Source: Streptomyces sp. CG1 (lineage in GTDB: Bacteria; Actinomycetota; Actinomycetes; Streptomycetales; Streptomycetaceae). Taken from it: a DNA stretch of 64,000 nt. A program made the translations under genes and the position numbers. Of this stretch, positions 7,051 to 15,268 are shown piece by piece (position 1 is the stretch's first letter; each line of letters opens with the position of its first letter). The notes below the pieces were generated by a model that saw only the letters and a program-made list of their open reading frames with translations, did not search any database and was not told the origin of the DNA. The stretch spans positions 2,356,001-2,420,000 of the forward strand of contig NZ_CP163518.1 in NCBI RefSeq assembly GCF_041080625.1. Direction: 5' to 3'.

Positions 7051-9502
7051 CGTCGGTGTCCGTCCCTTCGTGGGCGTGGCTGGTCGCGGGTTCGGTGTCT
7101 GCGTCGGTGATCGGGGTGTCCGCCTGGTCGGGTGCGGGGGCGTTTTCGGGTGCGGGTGCGTGGGGGCCGGTCGCGCCCACGCCGCGGAGCGGCATATTCG
7201 ACTGCGGCCCCGCGCCCCTGGGGGGTTGCGGCGCCGTCGGCTTCGTCGTGTCGGTCGCCGGCAGGCCCTTGCGGCCGCGGTCGAGGCCCCGCTGGAAGGC
7301 GCCGAAGATCGCCCGCATTTCCTCGGCGTCCACCTCCGGCCCGGCCCCGTTCTCCCGAGGCGGCGGCTCGTCCCGCAGCTCCGGGACGAGAGAGGCCTGC
7401 CGGGTCCGGGTGGGCAGGGCGGGCGGGGGCGTCGGCGAGTCGGGGACGGCACCCGGGGCGGGGGTGGGCGGGGGTGCGGCCGATCGTTTCCGGGACGGCA
7501 GCTCGTGTACGACGGCCCCCTGTTCGCGCTGCCCGGGCAGGGCCGGCTCAGGCACCAGCGGCACAGGCCCCGTCCGCTCAGGGCGCGCCGGTTCCACGTC
7601 CGCCAGCACCCCCTCCGGCAGCAGCACCACCGCCGTCGTGCCGCCGTACGGCGAGTCGCGCAGGGTGATCTCGATGCCGTGCCGGGCGGCGAGGCGGCCG
7701 ACGACGTAGAGGCCGAGCCGGTCATGGCGGGTGGGGTCGAAGGCGTCGGGGTCGGTGAGGGTGGCGTGGGCCCGGGCGCGGGCGTCGGCGTCGAGGCCGA
7801 GCCCCCGGTCGTCGATCTCCAGCACGAACCCACTGCCGACCCGCCCGGTGCGCAGGGTGACCTGGGTGTGCGGCGGTGAGAACACCGTGGCGTTCTCCAG
7901 GAGTTCGGCCATCAGGTGGACGACGTCGGCGACGGCGTCGGCCGCGACGCCGACGACGGGCATCGGCGGCACGACGACGCGCGCGTAGTCCTCGATCTCG
8001 CTGACGGCCGAGGCGACCACGTCCGCGACCGGCACGGGCCGGCGCCAGCGCCGGCCGGGCGCCGCGCCGGAGAGGATGATGAGGCTCTCCGCGTGCCGGC
8101 GCATGCGCGTGGTCAGGTGGTCGATGCGGAACAGCTCCCGCAGCACGTCGGGGTCGTCCGTGCGCCGTTCCAGGGTGTCGACGAGCTTCAACTGCCGGTG
8201 TACGAGGGCCTGGCTGCGGCGCGCGATGTTGAGCAGCACCGCGAACAGGCCCCGGCGCAGGCCGGCTTGTTTGACGGCGGCCTCGACGGCGGCGAGCCGC
8301 GCGGTGTTGAAGGACCGGCCGACCTGCCCGATCTCGTCGTCGCGCACCTCGTCGGCGGCCAGCGGCGGTGCCTCCGCCACGGCATCCACCTCCTCGCCCG
8401 CACTCAGCCTCCGCATCACTTCGGGAAGTTGCTCCCTCGTCAGGACGTCGGCCGCGTCCCGCAGGGTCTCCAGGCGCCGCGAGATGCGCCGCGCCCCGCG
8501 TACCGCGAACCACAGCGACAGCCCGGCCGCGGCGAGGCCGACCACACCGACGACGGCCGCCTTGGTCAGTTCCCGGTAGGCGAAGGCCCGGCCGCGGGTG
8601 GCGGAGTTCTCGGCGGACGTGGTGCACAGCTCGCGGTAGCGGACGACGGCCCGGTCGGTGGTGGACCGCCAGGTGCCGGCCGCGACGGCCTTGCCGGCGC
8701 CGGCGGCCCCGGCCCGCAGCAGCGCGTCCTCGCCGTGCACCAGCGAGCCGTACAGCTCCCCGTGCTGGAAGTCCTCGAACAGCCCACGCGAGTCGGCAGG
8801 CAGGTCCGGCACATACGTCCGCTCGAACACCCGCCGGTCCTCGATGGTCGCGGTCAGGGTGTCGTACTGCCGGTCGGTCAGTGTGCCGGCCGCGCGCGCC
8901 CCGGCGACCAGCGCGTCCTCCCGCGAGACGAACTCCCGCACCCGCACCAGCTCGATGACGACCTGTGCCTCGCGGGCGAGCTGCCCGGCCTGGAGGGCGG
9001 TGAGCGTGGACTGCACGTCGAAGCCGGGCTCCACGAGCGCGCTGTAGTCCTCCACGGCCCGGTCCCAGGTGATGCGCCGGGACAGCACCTGCGCGCGCAG
9101 CCCGTCCAGCCTGCCGGTGGCGCTGACCACGGTGTCCAGCGACTGCCGCTGACGGTCCGTGAGCCGGCTGCGGTCGCCGTGCTGGACCGCCTGCCGCAGG
9201 GCGTCGACGGCCACGTCGGTACGGCGTTGCTGCCCGAGCAGATCGCTCGCTGTGGCCGTGTCGAGCGGGGCGCCCAGGTAGGCGGCGGACATCCGACGCT
9301 CGATCTGGATCTGCCCGATCGCGGTGTCCACGGGGGTGCCGAAGTCCTCGTACACCCCCTGGACCCGGATCAGCGCGCGCAGTTCGCCGGTGACGGACCA
9401 CATGGCGAAGCTCCACAGCCCCATCAGCGCGACGGCCGGGGCGAGCGCGAGCGCCACGATCCGCGCGCGGACGGTGGTGGGACGGCCGAGGGGCCAGCGC
9501 AT
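7040..9502 (-). CDS. cvnA: Conservon sensor histidine kinase-like protein CvnA with nitrate/nitrite-sensor type ectodomain
   Basis: An 820-residue membrane protein. TM1 is about residues 14-36; an extracytoplasmic all-helical NIT-like domain spans about 45-290 (it includes IGQIQIERRMSAAYLG). TM2 is about 314-336, followed by a HAMP-like linker, a dimerisation region (RIDHLTTRMRRHAESL) and a HATPase domain with N box ELLENATVFSPP (533-544) and EIDDRGLGL (562-570). Residues beyond 640 are a long Pro-rich disordered tail. The conservon role is membrane sensing upstream of CvnB/C/D. I chose ATG 9502; an in-frame GTG at 9550 would add 16 residues. The bases encoding residues about 760-785 look like a dispersed Streptomyces repeat. 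Confidence 0.9.
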   Translation of the reverse strand: MRWPLGRPTTVRARIVALALAPAVALMGLWSFAMWSVTGELRALIRVQGVYEDFGTPVDTAIGQIQIERRMSAAYLGAPLDTATASDLLGQQRRTDVAVDALRQAVQHGDRSRLTDRQRQSLDTVVSATGRLDGLRAQVLSRRITWDRAVEDYSALVEPGFDVQSTLTALQAGQLAREAQVVIELVRVREFVSREDALVAGARAAGTLTDRQYDTLTATIEDRRVFERTYVPDLPADSRGLFEDFQHGELYGSLVHGEDALLRAGAAGAGKAVAAGTWRSTTDRAVVRYRELCTTSAENSATRGRAFAYRELTKAAVVGVVGLAAAGLSLWFAVRGARRISRRLETLRDAADVLTREQLPEVMRRLSAGEEVDAVAEAPPLAADEVRDDEIGQVGRSFNTARLAAVEAAVKQAGLRRGLFAVLLNIARRSQALVHRQLKLVDTLERRTDDPDVLRELFRIDHLTTRMRRHAESLIILSGAAPGRRWRRPVPVADVVASAVSEIEDYARVVVPPMPVVGVAADAVADVVHLMAELLENATVFSPPHTQVTLRTGRVGSGFVLEIDDRGLGLDADARARAHATLTDPDAFDPTRHDRLGLYVVGRLAARHGIEITLRDSPYGGTTAVVLLPEGVLADVEPARPERTGPVPLVPEPALPGQREQGAVVHELPSRKRSAAPPPTPAPGAVPDSPTPPPALPTRTRQASLVPELRDEPPPRENGAGPEVDAEEMRAIFGAFQRGLDRGRKGLPATDTTKPTAPQPPRGAGPQSNMPLRGVGATGPHAPAPENAPAPDQADTPITDADTEPATSHAHEGTDTDDAR
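7148..7225. repeat. Dispersed Streptomyces repeat embedded in cvnA
   Basis: The segment begins GGGTGCGGGTGCGTGGG, passes through CCGGTCGCGCC and CATATTCGACTGCGG, and ends CCCCGCGCCCCTGGGG. The first part matches the element at 46361-46404 and the inverted pair at 16032-16154. The family is normally intergenic in Streptomyces genomes; here it lies inside the disordered C-terminal tail of cvnA. Confidence 0.6.
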
Positions 9503-9623
9503 GAAGTACCTACCGGTGTTACCAGTCAGTAGTGGGCGGGAGCGCGGCACAACCTACGGGATGGTCACCCCGGACCGCAATGGTGACCTGCGGTAACCCG
9601 GGGTCACCGCGGAGCCGGACCGG

Positions 9624-11129
9624 TCACCGCGCAGGCAGCGCAAAGGTCGTGACGACCGCCGCGTGGTCGGACGGCCAGTCGTTGTCCGCGACGTCCGGCC
9701 AGGGGCGCGGGGTGCCCGTGACGAGGGTCCGCGCGTCCCGTACGGTCAGGCCCCGGTGCAGGACGTAGTCGATCCGGTCCTGCGGCTCTGGCCGCCCGCT
9801 GCCGTCCTCGTGCACCGGGTGGACCGGCGACCAGGTGTGGCCGGGCTCGGCGGCGGGGTCCGGGTGCGCCTCGCGGAACGAGTCCGCGAAGCCCGCGTCC
9901 TCGGCGGCCTTCGTCACCGGCCAGGCCACGTCCGGCCAGTCCAGGTGCGAGGGGCAGTTGAAGTCGCCGACGAGGACGACCGGGACGCCCGCGCCGCCGG
10001 CCTCGTCGATACGGCCCAGCGCCTCCCGCAGTTGCGTCAGCCGCAGTTCCTCGTGGGCGATCAGCTCCGCAGCCGCCAGCCCGTCGAAGACGGCCTCGTA
10101 GGGGCCGTACGGCGTGTAGTGCAGATGCGCGGTCCACACGTCGACCTCGCGGCCGGGCGCCACGGCGATCCGCACGCCCGCGGCGCCGTAGAAGCCGACG
10201 TCCGGGTCGCCGAAGCGGGCGGTGATCGGGTGGCGGCTGATGACGCCCAGGTTCTCGCCGGCCCGGTGATGGTGCCAGCCGAGCGCCTCGGCCAGCTCCT
10301 GGGCGGCCGTGCCGCCCGTCTCCTGGAGGCCCACGACGTCGGCGCCGCTCTCCAGGACGACCTTGAGCTGCTTGGCACGGTGGTCGTCCACCTCGCTGCC
10401 GCCCAGCCACAGGTTCCAGCTCATGACGCGGAGTTCGGGTGCGGCACCTTCGATCGCCTCGGATGCCATGCGGCGCAGCTCCTGGACCGTGACGCCGGTG
10501 AGGCTGTCCCGTACGGTCCGGCCGGGCGCGGTGCCGATCGGTGCGAGGGACGGTACCGCGAGGACGGCGCAGCCGGCGGCCTCGGCGGAGGCGACGCCGG
10601 TCTCGGTGTCCTCGACGGCCACGCAGGCGGCGGGATCGACGCCGAGGGCACGGCAGGCGGCCCGGTAGGGGTCGGGCGCCGGCTTGGTGCGGGCGGTGTC
10701 GTCGGCGGTGACGGAGACCTCGAACCGGTCGGCGCCGAGGGCGTCGAGGACGACGTCGGCGACCGCGCGCGGGGACGCGGTGACCAGGGCGGCGGGGACA
10801 CCGGCGGCGGCCAGCGCGTCCAGCAGGTCCAGCGCGCCGGGCCGGGGCACGATCCCGGTGCGGACGCGGTCGGCGAACTCGCGGTGCAGGCCGGCCGCGA
10901 GGTCCGCCTCCGGCCGGCCGGTCGCCGCGGCGAGCCAGGCGGCGGTGTGCTCGACCGGTCGGCCGAGCACGTCCCGCTGGTCGTCCTCGGTCAGCGGGCG
11001 GCCGGCGACCTGCTCGACCGCCTCCCACCACAGCCGCTCGGTGTCGACGAGCGTGCCGTCCATGTCGAACAGGACGGCCTGCAGCGGGCGTTCGGAGGTG
11101 TGGGGGGTCACGTTGTCGTCGTTCCTCAC
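9624..11129 (-). CDS. HAD-family phosphatase fused to an endonuclease/exonuclease/phosphatase (EEP) domain
   Basis: A two-domain hydrolase of about 501 residues. The N-terminal half is a HAD phosphatase: FDMDGTLVD (nucleophile and acid Asp), LVTASPRAV (motif II), KPAPDPY (motif III) and VAVEDTETGV (motif IV). The C-terminal half is an EEP metal-dependent phosphoesterase: MSWNLWLGG, GLQETGG, LVGDFNCPSH, RIDYVLHRG and WPSDHAAVVTTF. The start GTG 11129 overlaps the ABC ATPase stop (GTGA); GTG 11111 is an alternative. As the last gene of an importer operon it probably acts on the imported compound or a product of it. Both domains cleave phosphate esters, so an organophosphate substrate is a reasonable inference. 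Confidence 0.85.
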   Translation of the reverse strand: MRNDDNVTPHTSERPLQAVLFDMDGTLVDTERLWWEAVEQVAGRPLTEDDQRDVLGRPVEHTAAWLAAATGRPEADLAAGLHREFADRVRTGIVPRPGALDLLDALAAAGVPAALVTASPRAVADVVLDALGADRFEVSVTADDTARTKPAPDPYRAACRALGVDPAACVAVEDTETGVASAEAAGCAVLAVPSLAPIGTAPGRTVRDSLTGVTVQELRRMASEAIEGAAPELRVMSWNLWLGGSEVDDHRAKQLKVVLESGADVVGLQETGGTAAQELAEALGWHHHRAGENLGVISRHPITARFGDPDVGFYGAAGVRIAVAPGREVDVWTAHLHYTPYGPYEAVFDGLAAAELIAHEELRLTQLREALGRIDEAGGAGVPVVLVGDFNCPSHLDWPDVAWPVTKAAEDAGFADSFREAHPDPAAEPGHTWSPVHPVHEDGSGRPEPQDRIDYVLHRGLTVRDARTLVTGTPRPWPDVADNDWPSDHAAVVTTFALPAR

Positions 11130-12205
11130 TTCTGGATTCGTTCGGCCACCAGCACCGGCCGCTCGGGCAGCGACACGCTGACCGGGGCTCCGGCGCCGAG
11201 CCCGGTGGCCTCGTGCGCGGGCAGGTCGGCCTTGGCCTCGGTGCCGTCGGCGAGCCGTACGGTGACCCGGACGACCGCGCCGAGGAAGGCCGTGGCGACG
11301 ACGCGGGCATCGCCCTGTTCGTCGGCGCTCACCCGGAGGGACTCCGGCCGCACCAGCACGTCCACCGGGCCGTCCGGCACCTCGCCGTCGGCCGGCAGCC
11401 GCTGCCCGAGCACCTGGACCGTGCCGTCCGTCAGCTCGCCCGGGATCCGGCTCATGGTGCCGACGAACTCGGCGACGAAGGCGGTGGCGGGACGGCCGTA
11501 CAACTCGGCGGGTTCGGCGCACTGTTCGAGGCGTCCGGCGCGCATGACGGCGACCCGGTCGGCGACCGAGAGCGCCTCCTCCTGATCATGTGTCACGAAC
11601 AGTGTGGTGATGCCGAGTTCCTGCTGGAGCCGGCGGATCTCCTCGCGCAGGGTGAGCCGCACCTTGGCGTCCAGCGCGGACAGCGGCTCGTCGAGCAGCA
11701 GCACGCGCGGGCGCAGGGCCAGGGCGCGGGCCAGCGCGATGCGCTGCTGCTGACCGCCGGAGAGCTGGTGCGGGTAGCGCTCGCCCTTGTCGGCGAGGCC
11801 GACCAGCTCCAGCAGCTCGGCGGCGCGGGCGCGCCGTTCCGCCGTACGGACACCGCGCATGCGCAGCCCGAAGGCGACGTTGTCGACGGCGCTCAGATGC
11901 GGGAAGAGGCTGTACGACTGGAAGACCATGCCGGCGTCACGGCGGTGGGCCGGGACGTGCGTGACGTCCTCGCCGTCGACCAGCACGGCGCCGGAGTCGG
12001 GGTGTTCGAACCCGGCGAGCATGCGCAGCGCGGTGGTCTTGCCGCAGCCGGACGGGCCGAGCAGGGCCAGGAACTCCCCCGGGCGGACGGTGAGGTCGAG
12101 TCCGTCGAGGGCGACGGTGGCCCCGAACTCCCGCCGGAGCCCCCGGAATTCGACGGTCGCGGCCTTTTCAAGGGTCTCGGTCAGGGTGGCGGTCATGGTG
12201 GTCAT
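11126..12205 (-). CDS. ABC transporter ATP-binding protein (iron/spermidine/phosphonate importer type)
   Basis: A 359-residue ATPase of the PotA/FbpC type. Walker A is GPSGCGKTT (about 50-58), the Q-loop MVFQSYSLFPH, the signature LSGGQQQRIALARAL, Walker B VLLLDEPLSALD and the H-loop VTHDQ. A C-terminal TOBE-like regulatory domain (about 240-359) includes VDVLVRPESLRV. The start ATG 12205 overlaps the stop of the preceding permease (ATGA). It energises the importer built from the two upstream permeases and the lipoprotein. Confidence 0.93.
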   Translation of the reverse strand: MTTMTATLTETLEKAATVEFRGLRREFGATVALDGLDLTVRPGEFLALLGPSGCGKTTALRMLAGFEHPDSGAVLVDGEDVTHVPAHRRDAGMVFQSYSLFPHLSAVDNVAFGLRMRGVRTAERRARAAELLELVGLADKGERYPHQLSGGQQQRIALARALALRPRVLLLDEPLSALDAKVRLTLREEIRRLQQELGITTLFVTHDQEEALSVADRVAVMRAGRLEQCAEPAELYGRPATAFVAEFVGTMSRIPGELTDGTVQVLGQRLPADGEVPDGPVDVLVRPESLRVSADEQGDARVVATAFLGAVVRVTVRLADGTEAKADLPAHEATGLGAGAPVSVSLPERPVLVAERIQK

Positions 12206-13023
12206 CCCCGGGAAGAAGCGGTTCGGTTGCGTCCGCCGCCGGCACCGGCGAGCGCGAGGAGCAGGGCCCAGGTGACGAGCAGGCTGAGCACGGACACGGC
12301 GACGGACATCTGGGCCTGTTCGCCGCCGACGTTGTAGATCCACACGGCGAAGGGCGCGTAGCCGAGCAGGTGGGAGACCGTGAACTCGCCGAGGACCAGG
12401 GCCAGAGTGAGGAACGACGCGTTCAGCAGGGCCCCGCGCAGATTGGGCAGCACGGCCCGGACGAGGGCCTGCGGCCAGGAGGCGCCGCAGCTGCGGGCGG
12501 CCTCGACGAGGGTCCGTACGTCGATGGCGCGCAGGCCGGCGTCCAGGGCCCGGTAGACGAACGGCAGGGCCATCACGACGTAGGCGAGGACCAGTACGAC
12601 CGGGAAGGTCTGGTTCTGGATCACCACGAACGTCTCGAACAGCGGCGTCCGGGAGAGATGCTCCGGGCCCCACTTCAGCACGGTGGCGATGCCGGCGACG
12701 AACGCGATGGGCGGCACCACCAGCGGCAGCGAGCACACCACCTCCACCACCGGGCGCAGCCGGGGCGCGCCGAGCCGGAGCGCGACCACGGCGGGCACCA
12801 TCAGCAGCAGGACGGCCGCGATGGTGGCGAGGGCCAGCTCCAGCGAGAGCAGCAGGCTGGAGAGGAAGCCGTCGGCGGAGAGGATCTTCGTGTAGGCGTC
12901 GAAGCTGACGCCCTGGCCGGGCGCGTCCACCGTGAAGATCACGGAGGCGGCGAGCGGCACCAGGAAGTACAGGGCGGCGAGGCCGAGGACGACCCACCGC
13001 CACGGGGTCAGGCGTCGAGCCAT
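12202..13023 (-). CDS. ABC transporter permease 2
   Basis: A 273-residue inner-membrane permease with about six transmembrane segments. The EAA loop, VEAARSCGASWPQALVRAVLP, contacts the ATPase. The first segment is WRWVVLGLAALYFLVPLAA. It belongs to the PotC/ThiP-like permease family (binding-protein-dependent transport). The ATG at 13023 lies inside the end of permease 1 (16-bp overlap), and its stop overlaps the ATPase start, so the operon is tightly coupled. Confidence 0.9.
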   Translation of the reverse strand: MARRLTPWRWVVLGLAALYFLVPLAASVIFTVDAPGQGVSFDAYTKILSADGFLSSLLLSLELALATIAAVLLLMVPAVVALRLGAPRLRPVVEVVCSLPLVVPPIAFVAGIATVLKWGPEHLSRTPLFETFVVIQNQTFPVVLVLAYVVMALPFVYRALDAGLRAIDVRTLVEAARSCGASWPQALVRAVLPNLRGALLNASFLTLALVLGEFTVSHLLGYAPFAVWIYNVGGEQAQMSVAVSVLSLLVTWALLLALAGAGGGRNRTASSRG

Positions 13024-13907
13024 CGGGCACTCCGTCGCTGAAGGGGCAGGTACACGGCCATCACCAGGCCCGCCACCAGGACCATGTCGAGGCTGAGCGC
13101 GAGGGCGACGTTCTCCTGGCCGACCAGGACGTTGCCGGACAGGGCGTCGGCGATCTGCAGCGTGACGAGCGGGACCGCGCTGCCGACCATGGCGGCGGCG
13201 GTGGCGTAGGCGGCGAAGGCACTGCCGAAGAGCAGGACCAGGCCGCCGAGCAGCGAGGGCGCGAGCACGGGCAGGGCCACGTGCCGCCAGTACTGCGCAC
13301 CGGTGGCGCCGTTGTTCAGCGCGGCCTCGCGCCACTGCGCGCGCAGGCCGTCCAGCGCGGGGGTGATGGTGAGGACCATGAGCGGGATGAGGAAGTACAG
13401 GTAGACGAGGACCAGGCCCCAGAAGCTGTAGAGGTCCCAGCCGCTGTCCTTCAGGCCCAGGTGGACGGTGAGGACGCCCGCGTTGCCGAGGGTGGCGACG
13501 AAGGCGAAGGCCAGCGGGACGCCGCCGAAGTTGGCGAGCACGCCGGAGGCGGTCAGCACGGCCTCGCGCAGCCAGCGGGAGCGGGAACTGACCACGGCCT
13601 GCGCGAGCGGCAGCCCGAGCAGGGCGCCGAGCGCGGCGGAGATCGCGGACAGCTTGACGCTGCCGAGCAGTGCGGTGAGGTACGGGCCCCGCAGCGAGGC
13701 CGTCATGTTGGCGCCGGTGTAGTGGGTGGCGCCCGTGGTGGCGTCGTCGACCGAGAAGGCGCCGTTCACGATGGCGACGGCGGGCAGGCCGAAGGCGATG
13801 GCGACGAAGACCAGCAGCGGTACGACCGCCAGCCAGCCGGGGGCGCGGCGCCGCCGCTTCGCCGAAGCGACGGGCGCCACGTCCGCGCGCGGGAGAGCGG
13901 TGGTCAT
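13008..13907 (-). CDS. ABC transporter permease 1
   Basis: A 299-residue inner-membrane permease with about six transmembrane segments. The EAA-type loop is REAALNNGATGAQYWRHVAL. The N-terminal 24 residues are basic and cytoplasmic (SAKRRRRAPGW). It forms the membrane channel with permease 2. The ATG at 13907 overlaps the stop of the solute-binding protein gene as ATGA. Confidence 0.9.
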   Translation of the reverse strand: MTTALPRADVAPVASAKRRRRAPGWLAVVPLLVFVAIAFGLPAVAIVNGAFSVDDATTGATHYTGANMTASLRGPYLTALLGSVKLSAISAALGALLGLPLAQAVVSSRSRWLREAVLTASGVLANFGGVPLAFAFVATLGNAGVLTVHLGLKDSGWDLYSFWGLVLVYLYFLIPLMVLTITPALDGLRAQWREAALNNGATGAQYWRHVALPVLAPSLLGGLVLLFGSAFAAYATAAAMVGSAVPLVTLQIADALSGNVLVGQENVALALSLDMVLVAGLVMAVYLPLQRRSARWLDA

Positions 13908-15064
13908 CCGGAGACGGCCTTACCCCAGCCCTGGGCGATGACCGTCTTGGCCTTGCTCTGCTGGTCCTCGGTCGGGAAGGAGGGCGTGCCGGTGACCTTC
14001 GGCAGCTGGGCGGCGGCCGTCTTGTCGAGGGTGCCGGCCTTGTCCATGGTGGCCATCAGGGCCGGGCGGGCGTAGCCCTGGAGCCACAGGTTCTGGCCCT
14101 CGGTGCTGTAGAGGTACTCCTGCCACAGACGGGCGGCCGCGGGGTGCTGCGCGTCCTTGTTGATCGCCTGGGAGTAGTACTGGGCGTACTGGCCGTCGCT
14201 CGGGATGGCGACCTTCCAGTCGAGGCCCTTGGACTTGAACTCCTTGGCGTAGCCGGCGTTCAGGTAGTCCCAGTCGATGGAGATGGGCGTCTCGCCCTTC
14301 TCGACGGTGGCCGGTGTGGACTCGACGGGCGTGTAGTTGCCGCTCTTCTTCAGCTTGGCGAAGAAGTCCAGGCCGGGCTGGATGTTGTCGAAGGAGCCGC
14401 CGTTGGCGAGAGCCGCCGCGTAGACGCCGCCGAAGGCGGAGCCGGACTTGGTGGGGTTGCCGTTGAGGGCGACCTGGCCCTTGTACTCGGGCTTGAGCAG
14501 GTCCTTGAAGCTGGTCGGGCACTCCTTGACGCGCTTGTCGTCGCAGCCGATGGAGATGTAGCCGCCGTAGTCGTTGTACCAGCGGGCCTGCGGGTCCTTC
14601 TGGGCCTCGGCGATGTCGGCGTAGGAGGCCACCTTGTAGGGCGCGAGCAGGCCCTGCTGGGCGGCGCTCAGCGCGAAGGAGGAGCCGAGGTCGAGGACGT
14701 CGGGGGTGCGGTCCTGGCCCTTGCGGGTGGTGACGGCGTTGATCTCGTCCTGGCTGGTGCCGTCGGGGCTCTCGTCCTCGATCTTGATGCCGTACTTCTT
14801 CTGGAAACCGTCGATGATGGCACCGTAGTTGGCCCAGTCGCGGGGCACCGCGATGATGTGCAGCGTGCCCTCCTTCTTGGCCGCCTTGACCAGGGCGTCC
14901 ATGCCGCCGAAGTCGGCTGCGGAGGTGGCGGTGGCGGCGCTCTTGCCGTCCTTGGTCTTGGTGGACGCGTTGTCGGGGGCGGCGCCGCAGGCGCTCAGCG
15001 CGAGCGCGGCGACGACGGCGAGGGAACCGCCGAGCACGGCGTTTCTCGGCAGGGACACAATCAC
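13904..15064 (-). CDS. ABC transporter solute-binding lipoprotein
   Basis: A 386-residue extracellular binding protein, the first gene of the importer operon. The signal peptide ends in LSAC with lipidated Cys26. The mature protein is a two-lobed periplasmic-binding fold of the iron/polyamine/2-aminoethylphosphonate group, with ISIGCDDKRVKECPTSFKDL and ISIDWDYLNAGYAKEF as typical stretches. The two Cys residues around KRVKE could form a disulfide. The GTG at 15064 follows GGAGAG by a few bases; a second GTG lies two codons later. The substrate cannot be read from the sequence. Polyamine, iron and phosphonate are family options, and the hydrolase at the operon end favours a phosphorylated compound. 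Confidence 0.88.
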   Translation of the reverse strand: MIVSLPRNAVLGGSLAVVAALALSACGAAPDNASTKTKDGKSAATATSAADFGGMDALVKAAKKEGTLHIIAVPRDWANYGAIIDGFQKKYGIKIEDESPDGTSQDEINAVTTRKGQDRTPDVLDLGSSFALSAAQQGLLAPYKVASYADIAEAQKDPQARWYNDYGGYISIGCDDKRVKECPTSFKDLLKPEYKGQVALNGNPTKSGSAFGGVYAAALANGGSFDNIQPGLDFFAKLKKSGNYTPVESTPATVEKGETPISIDWDYLNAGYAKEFKSKGLDWKVAIPSDGQYAQYYSQAINKDAQHPAAARLWQEYLYSTEGQNLWLQGYARPALMATMDKAGTLDKTAAAQLPKVTGTPSFPTEDQQSKAKTVIAQGWGKAVSG

Positions 15065-15098
15065 GGTCTCTCCAGGGGGACGCATGAAGGAGGGTGGG

Positions 15099-15116
15099 AA
15101 CTTGTCTGAACAAGTT
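15099..15116. promoter_or_regulatory. Operator-like palindrome in the gntR/importer divergent region
   Basis: AACTTGT-CTGA-ACAAGTT is a perfect 7-bp inverted repeat with a 4-bp centre. It lies 35 bp upstream of the binding-protein start. Length and symmetry suit a GntR/HutC-type dimer, and the gntR gene is divergently transcribed from the same 204-bp gap. Confidence 0.6.
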
Positions 15117-15237
15117 GGCCTCAGTACGCCGGTCGCGGGTGTCCTGATCGTAAACAACGGCGAAACTCCAGGCCCTGTTTCCCTGCACACTTCCGGCTGA
15201 CACGGATCACCAAGGCGCGTCGATTAGGCTGGTCACG

Positions 15238-15247
15238 CTGTGCACAG
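15238..15247. promoter_or_regulatory. Second palindrome next to the gntR start
   Basis: CTGTGCACAG is a perfect 10-bp palindrome 21 bp upstream of the gntR ATG. It could be an autoregulatory site, but a 10-mer of this kind may be chance. Confidence 0.3.
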
Positions 15248-15268
15248 AGACCCGAGCAGAGGGGAAGC

